From Dehalococcoidales bacterium (GTDB taxonomy: Bacteria > Chloroflexota > Dehalococcoidia > Dehalococcoidales > RBG-16-60-22), in NCBI GenBank assembly GCA_030603605.1, contig JAUVXN010000003.1:1-38057 (forward strand): DNA of 38,057 nt. Reading direction: 5' to 3'. This document shows positions 7,153-13,741 of this stretch, piece after piece (the first letter of the stretch is position 1; the number at the start of each line of letters is the position of its first letter). The translations under genes and the position numbers were made by a program. Below the pieces are notes generated by a model. That model was not told the DNA's origin, did no database searches, and saw nothing but the letters and a program-made list of their open reading frames with translations.

Positions 7153-7464
7153 ATGACAAAGCGGGAAGACTCGGTTGACGATTTAGCCGGCAAAATCAGG
7201 AGGAGACCATACTCCATCGTGAGCGATAACTGCCTGATTAAATCGGTCGAGTTTGCCAGACGTTGCACGGCAATGGGGCTTGAAGCTAAGGTGGTGCCTT
7301 GCCTGGCTTTGTTCAAACTACGGGTCCCTATCGTCGGTTTTAGAGTAACTGCTATCGGCCCACATTTTTATACCGAAGTGCTGGGCAAGCGATACGAAGT
7401 CTCACATGATAAGAGTGAGAAAAGAAACGGGCCCAAGGTGCTGGTCAGATTGGGAAGGTTTTAG
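7153..7464 (+). CDS. Small transglutaminase-like (cysteine-protease-fold) protein
   Basis: About 103 residues from ATG 7153, which has AGAGGA nine bases upstream; GTG 7126 is a possible earlier start. DNCLIKSVEFARRCTAMGLE places a Cys (27) at the head of a helix, followed by HFYTEV (His71) and an Asp (86), the order of a transglutaminase-like Cys-His-Asp triad. The layout resembles compact lasso-peptide B2-type and other small transglutaminase-like proteins, but no precursor peptide or cyclase gene is seen. It begins 28 bases after the ArsA-like gene and is probably co-transcribed. The triad assignment is by eye. Confidence 0.55.
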   Translation: MTKREDSVDDLAGKIRRRPYSIVSDNCLIKSVEFARRCTAMGLEAKVVPCLALFKLRVPIVGFRVTAIGPHFYTEVLGKRYEVSHDKSEKRNGPKVLVRLGRF

Positions 7465-7503
7465 GTGCTCCACTCCAAATCTAACTAGGGCACGAGGTTA
7501 AAA

Positions 7504-8133
7504 ATGAGTGCTATAGAAGTGAATAAAAATGATGCCCCGGGAAGGGCTAAGTTGGCCTCAAACCTTCTTCACCCCTGGGCACTCCTGGTTCCGGTGCTAG
7601 CTTTGACGGCTTACCAGACCGTGGGCAGATCTCCCGAATGGATTAAATGGACATTACTCGCTTATGTCCCGGCAATCGCGTTTCCGGCTCTTTATGCAAA
7701 AATCAAAGCTATAAGATTGTCTCGTGGCGGAAACCAGCAGAAAGTGTCACGCTCCCTTTTTCGGGAAAAGCCGAGGGAACTCCTTATCATGACTGTCCTC
7801 TTTGGTGTTCCATCTTCTTTGATTCTCTACTATCTCAATGGGCCAAAGAATGTTCTTGTCATAATTCTTGGAGTCGCTACAGTTATGTTAGTGGTCGCAC
7901 TGGTCAACCTGAGGTACCGGGCAAGCTTTCACCTGGCAATGGTCACCAGCATGCTAACCGCACTGTGGTTTCTCTTTGGCGCGGTTTCTCTAATAACCTT
8001 CTTCTTGCTACCTATTTTGGGAATTTCCAGGTACCAGCTTGGTGAACATACGCCAGCACAGATGGTAACCGGCTTTTTGATTGGGCTGGTAGTCAGCGGC
8101 ACAATTTTCTATGGATTAGGGCTTGGCGCGTAA
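7504..8133 (+). CDS. PAP2-like integral membrane protein
   Basis: A 209-residue protein with about six hydrophobic segments. The C-terminal half (RYRASFHLAMV, then ISRYQLGEHTPAQMVTG) resembles the last motifs of PAP2-type membrane phosphatases, where a serine/histidine motif and a G-x-HT motif surround the active site facing outward; the first PAP2 motif is not obvious. It could dephosphorylate a lipid or polyprenyl phosphate, or be an inactive relative. It follows the transglutaminase-like gene by 39 bases on the same strand and ends the operon before the damaged fabF gene. Confidence 0.6.
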   Translation: MSAIEVNKNDAPGRAKLASNLLHPWALLVPVLALTAYQTVGRSPEWIKWTLLAYVPAIAFPALYAKIKAIRLSRGGNQQKVSRSLFREKPRELLIMTVLFGVPSSLILYYLNGPKNVLVIILGVATVMLVVALVNLRYRASFHLAMVTSMLTALWFLFGAVSLITFFLLPILGISRYQLGEHTPAQMVTGFLIGLVVSGTIFYGLGLGA

Positions 8134-8164
8134 GATAAGTAGTCATGACAATAGAAGAATATCA

Positions 8165-8380
8165 ATGAACAATAGGGCTGTCGTTACTGGAATAGGCGTA
8201 GGAAGTCCTCTGGGACTGGATGTCCCCACGACATGGCAAACATTGATAGCCGGCAAGTCGGGTGTAGACTACATAACCCTTTTCGACACCAGCGATTTCG
8301 ATGTAAGAATTGCTGCCGAGGTCAAAGCCTTTGACCCCCTACAGTACATCAACCGGAAATGGGTGAGACATATGTCGATG
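8165..8380 (+). pseudogene. fabF: 5' fragment of a beta-ketoacyl-ACP synthase II gene (fabF)
   Basis: From ATG 8165 the frame gives the classic FabF N-terminus: NNRAVVTGIGVGSPLG, then TTWQTLIAGKSGV and FDVRIAAEVKAFDP. The resemblance stops after about 71 codons at the sequence RKWVRHM; the frame runs on without similarity to 8446. The catalytic Cys and two His would lie in the missing part, so the product cannot work. The matching C-terminal fragment is at 9143-9199, with an acyltransferase gene between. Confidence 0.85.
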
Positions 8381-8421
8381 ACTTGCTTTATGAGGCGCTA
8401 TTTGCCCGAAAAGGAGAATAG
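8365..8421 (+). pseudogene. 3' tail of an unidentified gene joined to fabF
   Basis: In a different frame from fabF the sequence reads ETYVDDLLYEALFARKGE and ends in TAG 8419-8421, three bases before the acyltransferase start. It looks like the C-terminal tail of a protein whose gene once preceded the acyltransferase, so the foreign segment probably begins within or just before 8365-8380. The identity is unknown. Confidence 0.4.
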
Positions 8422-8423
8422 GC

Positions 8424-9143
8424 ATGTGGATATTCTTGGCTGGTGAGTTCCTAACTCTAGCAAATAAGGTAGTCATGCGGTGGATTAGACTTATACCTGT
8501 TGGATACGCCGAGATTTTCAAGGTAAAGGAACAGGGTCGTCCGATGATATTCGTGGGTTGGCATGGTAACAATTTCATTAATCTCGGTGTGTATCTCAGG
8601 ATGTTCGGTCAAGATTCCCGAGCAGTTATTATGGTTCGTAATAACCTTGGTGGATACATATTAGCCCATTTTGCTCGTCGACGGAAAATCAGTGTAGTCT
8701 TCCTTGGCAAGGATCCTAACTCATTCAGATGGGCAAAAGGTGTCGCAAAGGTCATCGATCTGGTCAAGAACGGTTATGATGCGCTTATAGCAGTTGATGG
8801 TCCAGAGGGCCCAGCTTACCAAGTTCAACCAGGAGCGACCCTAGTAGCAAAGCGTTCCGGTGCTATGTTGGTTCCAATGGTAGCCACCTCCAATAGGCAA
8901 GTGAACTTAGTCAAACGCTGGGACAAACACATGATTCCACTACCGGGAGCGCGAACAGTGGTTCATTTCGGTCCCATAATCGATCCGCTGGAACAACTCT
9001 CTCTGCCGCCTACACTAGACGAATTGCGGGAAAGAATCGCTGAAGCGCTTCTCACTGGTATGTACCAAGCAGAAAAGATATGTTTGGAATCAGAATCATC
9101 CTTTATGGAGCAAATAAAAGAGCTCACTAGGAGGATACTATAG
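8424..9143 (+). CDS. Lysophospholipid acyltransferase-like protein (DUF374 type)
   Basis: A 239-residue protein. FVGWHGNNF is the DUF374 variant of the acyltransferase HxxxxD region, and AVDGPEGPAYQVQPGA followed by AKRSGAMLVPM matches the conserved block after it. Family members acylate lipid A precursors or lysophospholipids at the membrane. AAAAGGAGA sits just before the ATG. The gene lies where the middle of fabF should be: the fabF 5' part ends shortly before it and the fabF 3' end overlaps its stop codon. It looks intact, and its product would fit the lipid theme of the region. Confidence 0.8.
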   Translation: MWIFLAGEFLTLANKVVMRWIRLIPVGYAEIFKVKEQGRPMIFVGWHGNNFINLGVYLRMFGQDSRAVIMVRNNLGGYILAHFARRRKISVVFLGKDPNSFRWAKGVAKVIDLVKNGYDALIAVDGPEGPAYQVQPGATLVAKRSGAMLVPMVATSNRQVNLVKRWDKHMIPLPGARTVVHFGPIIDPLEQLSLPPTLDELRERIAEALLTGMYQAEKICLESESSFMEQIKELTRRIL

Positions 9144-9199
9144 TGCTTTCCAATTCCTTTGGCTTTGGCGGTCATAATGCATCCCTGGTATGCCTATGA
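9143..9199 (+). pseudogene. fabF: 3' fragment of the fabF gene
   Basis: From 9143 the frame reads VLSNSFGFGGHNASLVCL and ends in TGA 9197-9199. SNSFGFGGHN is the invariant C-terminal motif of KAS I/II enzymes. It is the other end of the gene begun at 8165; about 300 codons between are gone and replaced by the acyltransferase segment. Confidence 0.85.
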
Positions 9200-9217
9200 A
9201 GGACAAAGAGGTGAAGC

Positions 9218-9385
9218 ATGAGTTCTATGCGATTAAAAGCGGTAGGTAGATGGCTCTTTGAAAAGCTAGTCGATGCCATAGTTTATTTGTTTGATTTGTT
9301 GTTGAGATTCTTACACTCAAGGAGATGGTCGCCTCGACCCAAAGTTAAGAAAGACAAACAAACCAAGAGGATTATTGATGCGTAG
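9218..9385 (+). CDS. Small hypothetical protein (55 aa)
   Basis: From ATG 9218, after the site AAAGAGGTGAAGC, a 55-codon frame gives a basic N-terminus, a hydrophobic helix (LVDAIVYLFDLLLRFLH) and a strongly basic tail. That layout suits a small membrane-associated protein. It ends overlapping the ATG of the next, damaged frame. In a stretch full of gene fragments it could itself be a remnant. No family recognised. Confidence 0.4.
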   Translation: MSSMRLKAVGRWLFEKLVDAIVYLFDLLLRFLHSRRWSPRPKVKKDKQTKRIIDA

Positions 9386-9617
9386 GATAGGTAATTTAAG
9401 GACAGCACTATTCTTAGCTCGCAAATCAACTATGAAGGGCAATAAGTGGGCACTGGTATTCCGTACCTATGATAAGGGAAACAGGGTGACTTGCGGAGTC
9501 ATTGAGAGAAGCAAATTGTGGCACCTGGTGGGTGGCTCGTTTTTCCCTATCTTTACCTTCTTTGTGCCAAAGGAGGTATTGCTGATAACCTTGCAATCCC
9601 GCTTCTTAGTGGCGTGA
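9378..9617 (+). pseudogene. Chimeric remnant: transporter-permease-like start joined to polyprenol-kinase-like N-terminus
   Basis: The first 30 codons (NLRTALFLARKSTMKGNKWA) resemble the cytosolic start of FtsX-type ABC permeases. They run into RSKLWHLVGGSFFPIFTFF, which resembles the first membrane helix of CTP-dependent dolichol/phytol kinase-like proteins. After VPKE the frame loses similarity and stops at 9617, while the C-terminal piece of the kinase-like protein appears in another frame (9572-9649). I read it as two gene starts fused by deletion. The permease assignment is weaker than the kinase one. Confidence 0.5.
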
Positions 9618-9649
9618 CGATGACACTCTCGGCAACATATGTTGGATAG
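9572..9649 (+). pseudogene. C-terminal remnant of a polyprenol/phytol kinase-like protein
   Basis: In the frame ending at TAG 9647-9649 the sequence reads GGIADNLAIPLLSGVTMTLS. The G-x-x-DNL-IPL-SG pattern closes many members of the dolichol kinase / phosphatidate cytidylyltransferase-like family. It overlaps the end of the N-terminal remnant in a different frame, so the gene has lost its middle and is shifted. Confidence 0.5.
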
Positions 9650-9706
9650 CGTCAAGGAATGCGGTTAATAATACCATGAAAGGTCATAAAAAGTGAGGTG
9701 CTTTAG

Positions 9707-10039
9707 GTGGTACCGAGACGCAATTTGCTAGCAGGCAGTTCTGCCCCTTTGCTTCTTTGCTTAATAGGGCAACAGCCCATGTATGGTTATCAAGTTGTTA
9801 AGGAGCTCGAAGCTAGAAGCCAAGGCTACTTCAAATTTAAGGAGGGGGTTATTTACCCAGCTCTCTACCGTTTAGCGAGGGCAGGCTTAATCGCAAGTAA
9901 GTGGCAAGTGCCGCCTAACGGGCGGCAAAAGCGATATTATCATATCACGGATAAAGGTCGCTATGCCCTGGCATTGGAGAGAAGTCAGTGGCAGGACTTT
10001 CTGAACGCTATTACCCTGATTATCCAACCAGCGAAGTAA
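9707..10039 (+). CDS. PadR family transcriptional regulator
   Basis: A 110-residue protein with the PadR winged helix: LLCLIGQQPMYGYQVVKELE, then KFKEGVIYPALYRLARAGLI and a wing with RYYHITDKGR. It lacks a long C-terminal dimerisation domain, as in subfamily 2. GTG 9707 is the start. The next gene, polyprenyl diphosphate synthase, begins 69 bases downstream on the same strand, so it probably controls this lipid cluster. It is paralogous to the PadR at 36608-36955, which heads the fakB-plsY-fakA operon. No clear palindrome was found in front of this copy. Confidence 0.85.
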   Translation: MVPRRNLLAGSSAPLLLCLIGQQPMYGYQVVKELEARSQGYFKFKEGVIYPALYRLARAGLIASKWQVPPNGRQKRYYHITDKGRYALALERSQWQDFLNAITLIIQPAK

Positions 10040-10108
10040 GCGGGGCGAAGAAGGAAAAGCCAGCCGCTTAGGGTAAGTCCAGTTGACAGAGTAATTGAGG
10101 AATGGAAT

Positions 10109-11069
10109 ATGTTATCGCCCAGCGCAATTTTAGACCCTATTCGTGAAGACCTAATTAAAGTGGAGGATAGTCTAGACTCAATCAGCCGGGCTCACGTTGG
10201 CTATCTCTCAGAGTTGTTAGCCCACAGCCTAGGAAGTGGGGGCAAGCGGATCCGCCCCACCCTTACCCTGCTGTCAAGTAAGTTTTATAATTATGACCTC
10301 GATTATCTTCTGCCGATGGCAACAGCGGTTGAGCTGCTGCATACTGCGAGCCTGGTTCACGATGATATTATCGATAAGTCGGTAGTTCGCCGTGGTCGAG
10401 CGACTGTTAATGCTGTCTGGGGGGGACAAAGCACTTCTGCTCGGGGACTATCTGTTTGCCAGAGCGGGAGCGGTTTGTGCTAGTACTGGCAATCTGCGAG
10501 TGATAAAGCTCTTTTCTCAGACGCTGGCGACGATTTCCATTGGCGAGCTACAGGAAGCCTTTAACGCTTTCAGTTTGGGCCAAACCCGCGAGCAATATCT
10601 AGACAGGATTTCTAATAAAACGGCTTCCCTGTTCATTCTGGCGACAGAGTCCGGGGCTGCTTTGAGCCAAGCCCCAGAAATGTCGGTTGAGATTCTAAGA
10701 GATTATGGACATAACCTTGGCATTGCCTTCCAGATTGTGGATGACATCCTTGATTTTATCGCTACCGAAGAAGAACTAGGTAAGCCTGTGGGCTCAGATT
10801 TATCTCAAGGCATCCTTACGTTGCCAATGATGCTTCTTTTGGAGCATTACCCCGAGGATAATCCGATAAAAAGATTTTTTCATGACCGGGATGACCTAGC
10901 AAATAAGAATCGGGCAATAGACTTAGTTCGTAATTCAACGATTGTTCAGGAATGCTATGACATTGCCGCTAGCTATGGTGCTAAGGTATACCTTAGCCTG
11001 TTACCAGATGACGCCAGCCGTCAGGCGTTAATGGGCTTGGCGGATTATATCATCAGTCGTAAGAAGTAA
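10109..11069 (+). pseudogene. Polyprenyl diphosphate synthase with a frameshift at a G7 tract
   Basis: The N-terminal part (10109 onward) has GGKRIRPTL and the first Asp-rich motif HDDIIDKS; the second part (to 11069) has GDYLFARA, TASLF and the second motif VDDILDF, then a normal C-terminus. Together they give about 320 residues, the usual length for octaprenyl/heptaprenyl-type synthases that make quinone or carrier chains. The reading frames meet at seven Gs (10419-10425); six would restore VWGDKALLLGD. It may be a sequencing or assembly error, a true mutation, or slippage control. All catalytic motifs are intact apart from this one base. Confidence 0.88.
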
Positions 11070-11076
11070 TTGCTAT

Positions 11077-11904
11077 TTGCCAGCTCAAATGATGCTGTTA
11101 AAGATGGATAAGGTGAAGAATAAGCTGATTAGCGAAATAAGATTCCTAGTGGTCAACTATGTGGTGGTACCAGCTCTTGGAGTGCTTGTTTGCCTGCTAG
11201 AAGCCTTTGGTCGAATAAAGTTTGTTCACTTTGAGCGGTTCCCTATTTGGGAAGGAGGGTTGATTATAGTATCCAATCACCCTTCCCTGCTGGAGCCATG
11301 GATTCTCCCTTTGATGGGCTTTCCGTGGATGAACTTCCCTTGGGTATTCTTTCCGATACGGTCTCGAGTAAAGTTTTCTTTAAGGTGGTTTAAAGAGTTG
11401 CAGGAGCAGTTTTCTATGCCGAAAAAGCTCATACCAGCGAACGTGCCGGACAGAGAGAACTTCTTTGACCATGGATGGTGGAGATTGTTCCAAGGAATAA
11501 ATATTTCTGTCAATAGAAACGGGGGACCGAAGACTAGGGTCAGCACCATTTTGGCGCTCAAAAAAATTCTGGAAGACGGCGGAAGGGTTCTTATTTTCCC
11601 TGAAGGTGGGAGGACATTCAAGGCAGAATGGAACGGCAAGCTTATGAGTACCAATGGTAGGGAGCTCGGAAAACTGAAAGACGGAGCAGCTTGGCTAGCT
11701 ACCAAAACCGGTACCATGATTTTGCCAGTGTGGGTCGAAGGCACAGATAAGGTCTTGCCCAATCACGGATTTCCATTTCCAAGGCTATGGCACCGGGTTA
11801 CCATTAAGACTGGTAGTCCATTTTCAGTTAACGGGAACGCACGGGAGGAAGCTACCTTCGAGATTGCTCGGGCTCTCTTGCAACTTGCCGATGAGATAAA
11901 CTAG
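11077..11904 (+). CDS. 1-acyl-sn-glycerol-3-phosphate acyltransferase-like protein
   Basis: About 275 residues. SNHPSLLEPW corresponds to the acyltransferase HxxxxD motif with Glu in place of Asp, and FPEGGRTF to the FPEGTRS motif that binds the glycerol phosphate. Motif KTGTMILPVWVEGTD closes the core. An N-terminal hydrophobic helix (VVVPALGVLVCLLEAF) suggests membrane attachment. It begins seven bases after the polyprenyl synthase stop (TTG 11077; ATG codons at 11089 and 11104 are alternatives), so the two share a transcript. The Asp-to-Glu change may alter activity. It differs clearly from the DUF374-type enzyme at 8424. Confidence 0.78.
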   Translation: MPAQMMLLKMDKVKNKLISEIRFLVVNYVVVPALGVLVCLLEAFGRIKFVHFERFPIWEGGLIIVSNHPSLLEPWILPLMGFPWMNFPWVFFPIRSRVKFSLRWFKELQEQFSMPKKLIPANVPDRENFFDHGWWRLFQGINISVNRNGGPKTRVSTILALKKILEDGGRVLIFPEGGRTFKAEWNGKLMSTNGRELGKLKDGAAWLATKTGTMILPVWVEGTDKVLPNHGFPFPRLWHRVTIKTGSPFSVNGNAREEATFEIARALLQLADEIN

Positions 11905-12022
11905 GAAGAGCTTCACTAGACTTATGTGCTATGAGAGAAACGGGTAACACTGGCTACGGTTACAAGCAACTTGGGTTTTTGACTGTTGCACAAAAGTCCA
12001 TTATGTGTCGTGGATAACAAGA

Positions 12023-12056
12023 AAGGCTGGATATGTACTCACAGATATCCAGCCTT
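12023..12056 (-). terminator. Hairpin terminator after the DUF5679 gene
   Basis: AAGGCTGGATAT (12023-12034) and ATATCCAGCCTT (12045-12056) form a perfect 12-bp stem with a 10-base loop. On the minus strand it is followed by TTTCTTGTT, a T-rich run, and it lies 30 bases after the DUF5679 stop. It may also stop rightward transcripts from the acyltransferase gene, ending 118 bases upstream. Confidence 0.7.
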
Positions 12057-12086
12057 CGTTAATCTCCGATTCCCACAGTATCGGCT

Positions 12087-12227
12087 TTAGCTCTTTCCTA
12101 TCCTAAACATCTTAGTCCCACATACCGGGCATACACCCTGAGTTGCTGGCTTTCCATTCTTCATGGTTATCGCCTTGGCATCCTTCATTTCTCTCTTGGT
12201 TCGACATTTCATACAGTATGCTTGCAT
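12087..12227 (-). CDS. DUF5679 zinc-ribbon protein (46 aa)
   Basis: From ATG at 12227 a 46-codon frame gives MQAYCMKCRTKREMKDAK and, after a KNGKPATQG linker, VCPVCGTKMFRIGK. Two CxxC pairs make a minimal zinc ribbon; the sequence matches my memory of the DUF5679 family, common in Chloroflexota and actinobacteria, with no known function. AAAGGGGG precedes the start. It stands alone, with a strong hairpin terminator after its stop. It is too short to appear in many gene calls. Confidence 0.82.
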   Translation of the reverse strand: MQAYCMKCRTKREMKDAKAITMKNGKPATQGVCPVCGTKMFRIGKS

Positions 12228-12457
12228 TGGTCTAACCCCCTTTTGTTACGAAGCATAAGCTATTCGTTTCTGCAATGTCAATAGTCACACACCTAGTTAA
12301 CAGGTAACACAAGCTTGAAATACGCAAACTTTATGCGGCCTGTTGCCAACATTTTGCCAACATACTGGATAGCATGGATCGGCAGTTGATATAACTATAA
12401 GGTATGAAGAACAATCTGGTTGCTGAAAGAGTGGTATTGAAACTCACTTGTTAACAA
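12228..12457. other. Intergenic region without recognisable gene
   Basis: About 230 AT-rich bases between the DUF5679 start and the tRNA-Lys-like sequence. No convincing reading frame or strong promoter was seen. It marks the change from lower-GC sequence on the left to GC-rich sequence beginning at 12536. Confidence 0.5.
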
Positions 12458-12525
12458 GGGCTGTGAAGAGCATCTTCAATCTCTTAATCAGCAGGTTTCA
12501 GGTTCGATTCCTGTGCGGCTCACCA
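12458..12525 (+). pseudogene. tRNA-Lys(CTT)-like gene with intact 3' half and broken 5' half
   Basis: The 3' part reads CTCTTAA (loop with anticodon CTT), CAGGTTCGATTCCTG (T-arm) and GCGGCTCACCA with encoded CCA. GGGCTGT at 12458-12464 can pair with GCGGCTC using G-U pairs, but the D-arm is reduced to a few bases and the anticodon stem is mismatched, so the total is 68 bases instead of about 76. It is probably not a working tRNA. Intact anticodon-loop-to-CCA halves are typical scars of elements that integrate into tRNA genes. Confidence 0.65.
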
Positions 12526-12535
12526 TAAAACGAAG

Positions 12536-13741
12536 CTAAAAAGCCCCCTCCTCCACCAGTAATTTTCTCAGCTCAACCACCATCTGCGGCACATCAATCT
12601 TCATCGGGCACCTTACCTTGCACCGGCCGCAGGTCAGACAGGTATAGGCCAGTGCTGCCGCCTTTTCCCTATCGCCGGTTATCATGGCCGCCCAGACCGC
12701 GCCGATCCCGGCAAAATACTTGTCGCCGAAGTGGCCCGCCGTTACCCCAAAGACGGGACACTCGTAGAGGCAGCCGCCGCACCTCAGGCAGTAGAGCACC
12801 TGGCGCAGCACCGGGTGCCGGGCTAACTCAGCCCTGCCCCCATCCAGAAAGATAACGTGAAACTCCCCGGGCCCGTGGGCGCCGTAGGTTATCACCTTCT
12901 CGATATCGCCGGTGCAGCTCGGCCCGGAGACGACGCTTATATACTGGGGAACAGTATAGTTGGCATATCGCCAGGTGACCTCGGCCACCTTCCAGGCTTC
13001 GGCCAGGGTAGGCACCAGCTTCTCCATGCCAACCAGGGCAATATGGACCGGCGGCGCGCCGGTGGCCAGGCGAATATTGCCCTCATTTTCTATAAGAAAC
13101 AGCGAGCCGGTCTCGGCGGCAACCACATTAGAGCCGCTAATACCAATGTCTGCCTTAAAGAACTTCTCCCTGAGTAACTTCCGGGCGGTGGCTACCAGTA
13201 CTTCGACATCCGCCGGCAGTTCCTCACCGGTAATCTCAGACAAAAGCCGGGCGACGTCCTCCTTGGGCACATGAACCGCCGGCGCCAGGATGTGCATCGG
13301 CCTTGAACCCAACTTCTGCACGATAAACTCACCCAGGTCGGTTTCGTAGACCTCGTTGCCCCCCTCCTCCAGGTGCTCTCTTAAGCCTATCTCCTCGGAG
13401 GTCATGCTCTTGGCTTTGACGATGAGTTTACCGCTGCCCACCAGCCCCCCGATAATATTCAGGGCATCGTCGGCGGTCTTGGCGATATAGGCTTTACCGT
13501 GGTTGGCCTCGATGGCCTGGCACGCCTGCTCCGCCAGCTGGTCCATCTTGCCGATGGCTTTTTCCTTTATCTCCCTGACCTCTTCCGCCAGCTTGACGGT
13601 CTGGGGGAATTTTTTAAGGGCGTTATCAACATTAGCCCGGTATCGCTTGATGGACCGTGACAGCGCCAGCCTTATCCTCTCGTTATGGGCGGCGTCCATT
13701 ATTTCTTTCTTATATTCGCCAAATACAGACATTGGCTTCAC
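12536..13741 (-). CDS. LutB-like iron-sulfur protein (LUD domain plus two 4Fe-4S motifs)
   Basis: A 401-residue protein. The LUD domain (about residues 70-300) includes the signature SNVVAAETGSLFLIENEGN. It is followed by two cluster motifs, CLRCGGCLYECP from residue 318 and CLTCGRCKVRCP from 368, each for a [4Fe-4S] centre. LutB works with LutA and LutC in lactate oxidation, passing electrons onward. It is shorter than usual LutB (about 470) and ends soon after the second motif. Its start overlaps the stop of the CCG protein by four bases, so they are translationally coupled. No LutC or lactate permease is present; here it may serve another 2-hydroxyacid or act as an electron carrier. Confidence 0.85.
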   Translation of the reverse strand: MKPMSVFGEYKKEIMDAAHNERIRLALSRSIKRYRANVDNALKKFPQTVKLAEEVREIKEKAIGKMDQLAEQACQAIEANHGKAYIAKTADDALNIIGGLVGSGKLIVKAKSMTSEEIGLREHLEEGGNEVYETDLGEFIVQKLGSRPMHILAPAVHVPKEDVARLLSEITGEELPADVEVLVATARKLLREKFFKADIGISGSNVVAAETGSLFLIENEGNIRLATGAPPVHIALVGMEKLVPTLAEAWKVAEVTWRYANYTVPQYISVVSGPSCTGDIEKVITYGAHGPGEFHVIFLDGGRAELARHPVLRQVLYCLRCGGCLYECPVFGVTAGHFGDKYFAGIGAVWAAMITGDREKAAALAYTCLTCGRCKVRCPMKIDVPQMVVELRKLLVEEGAF

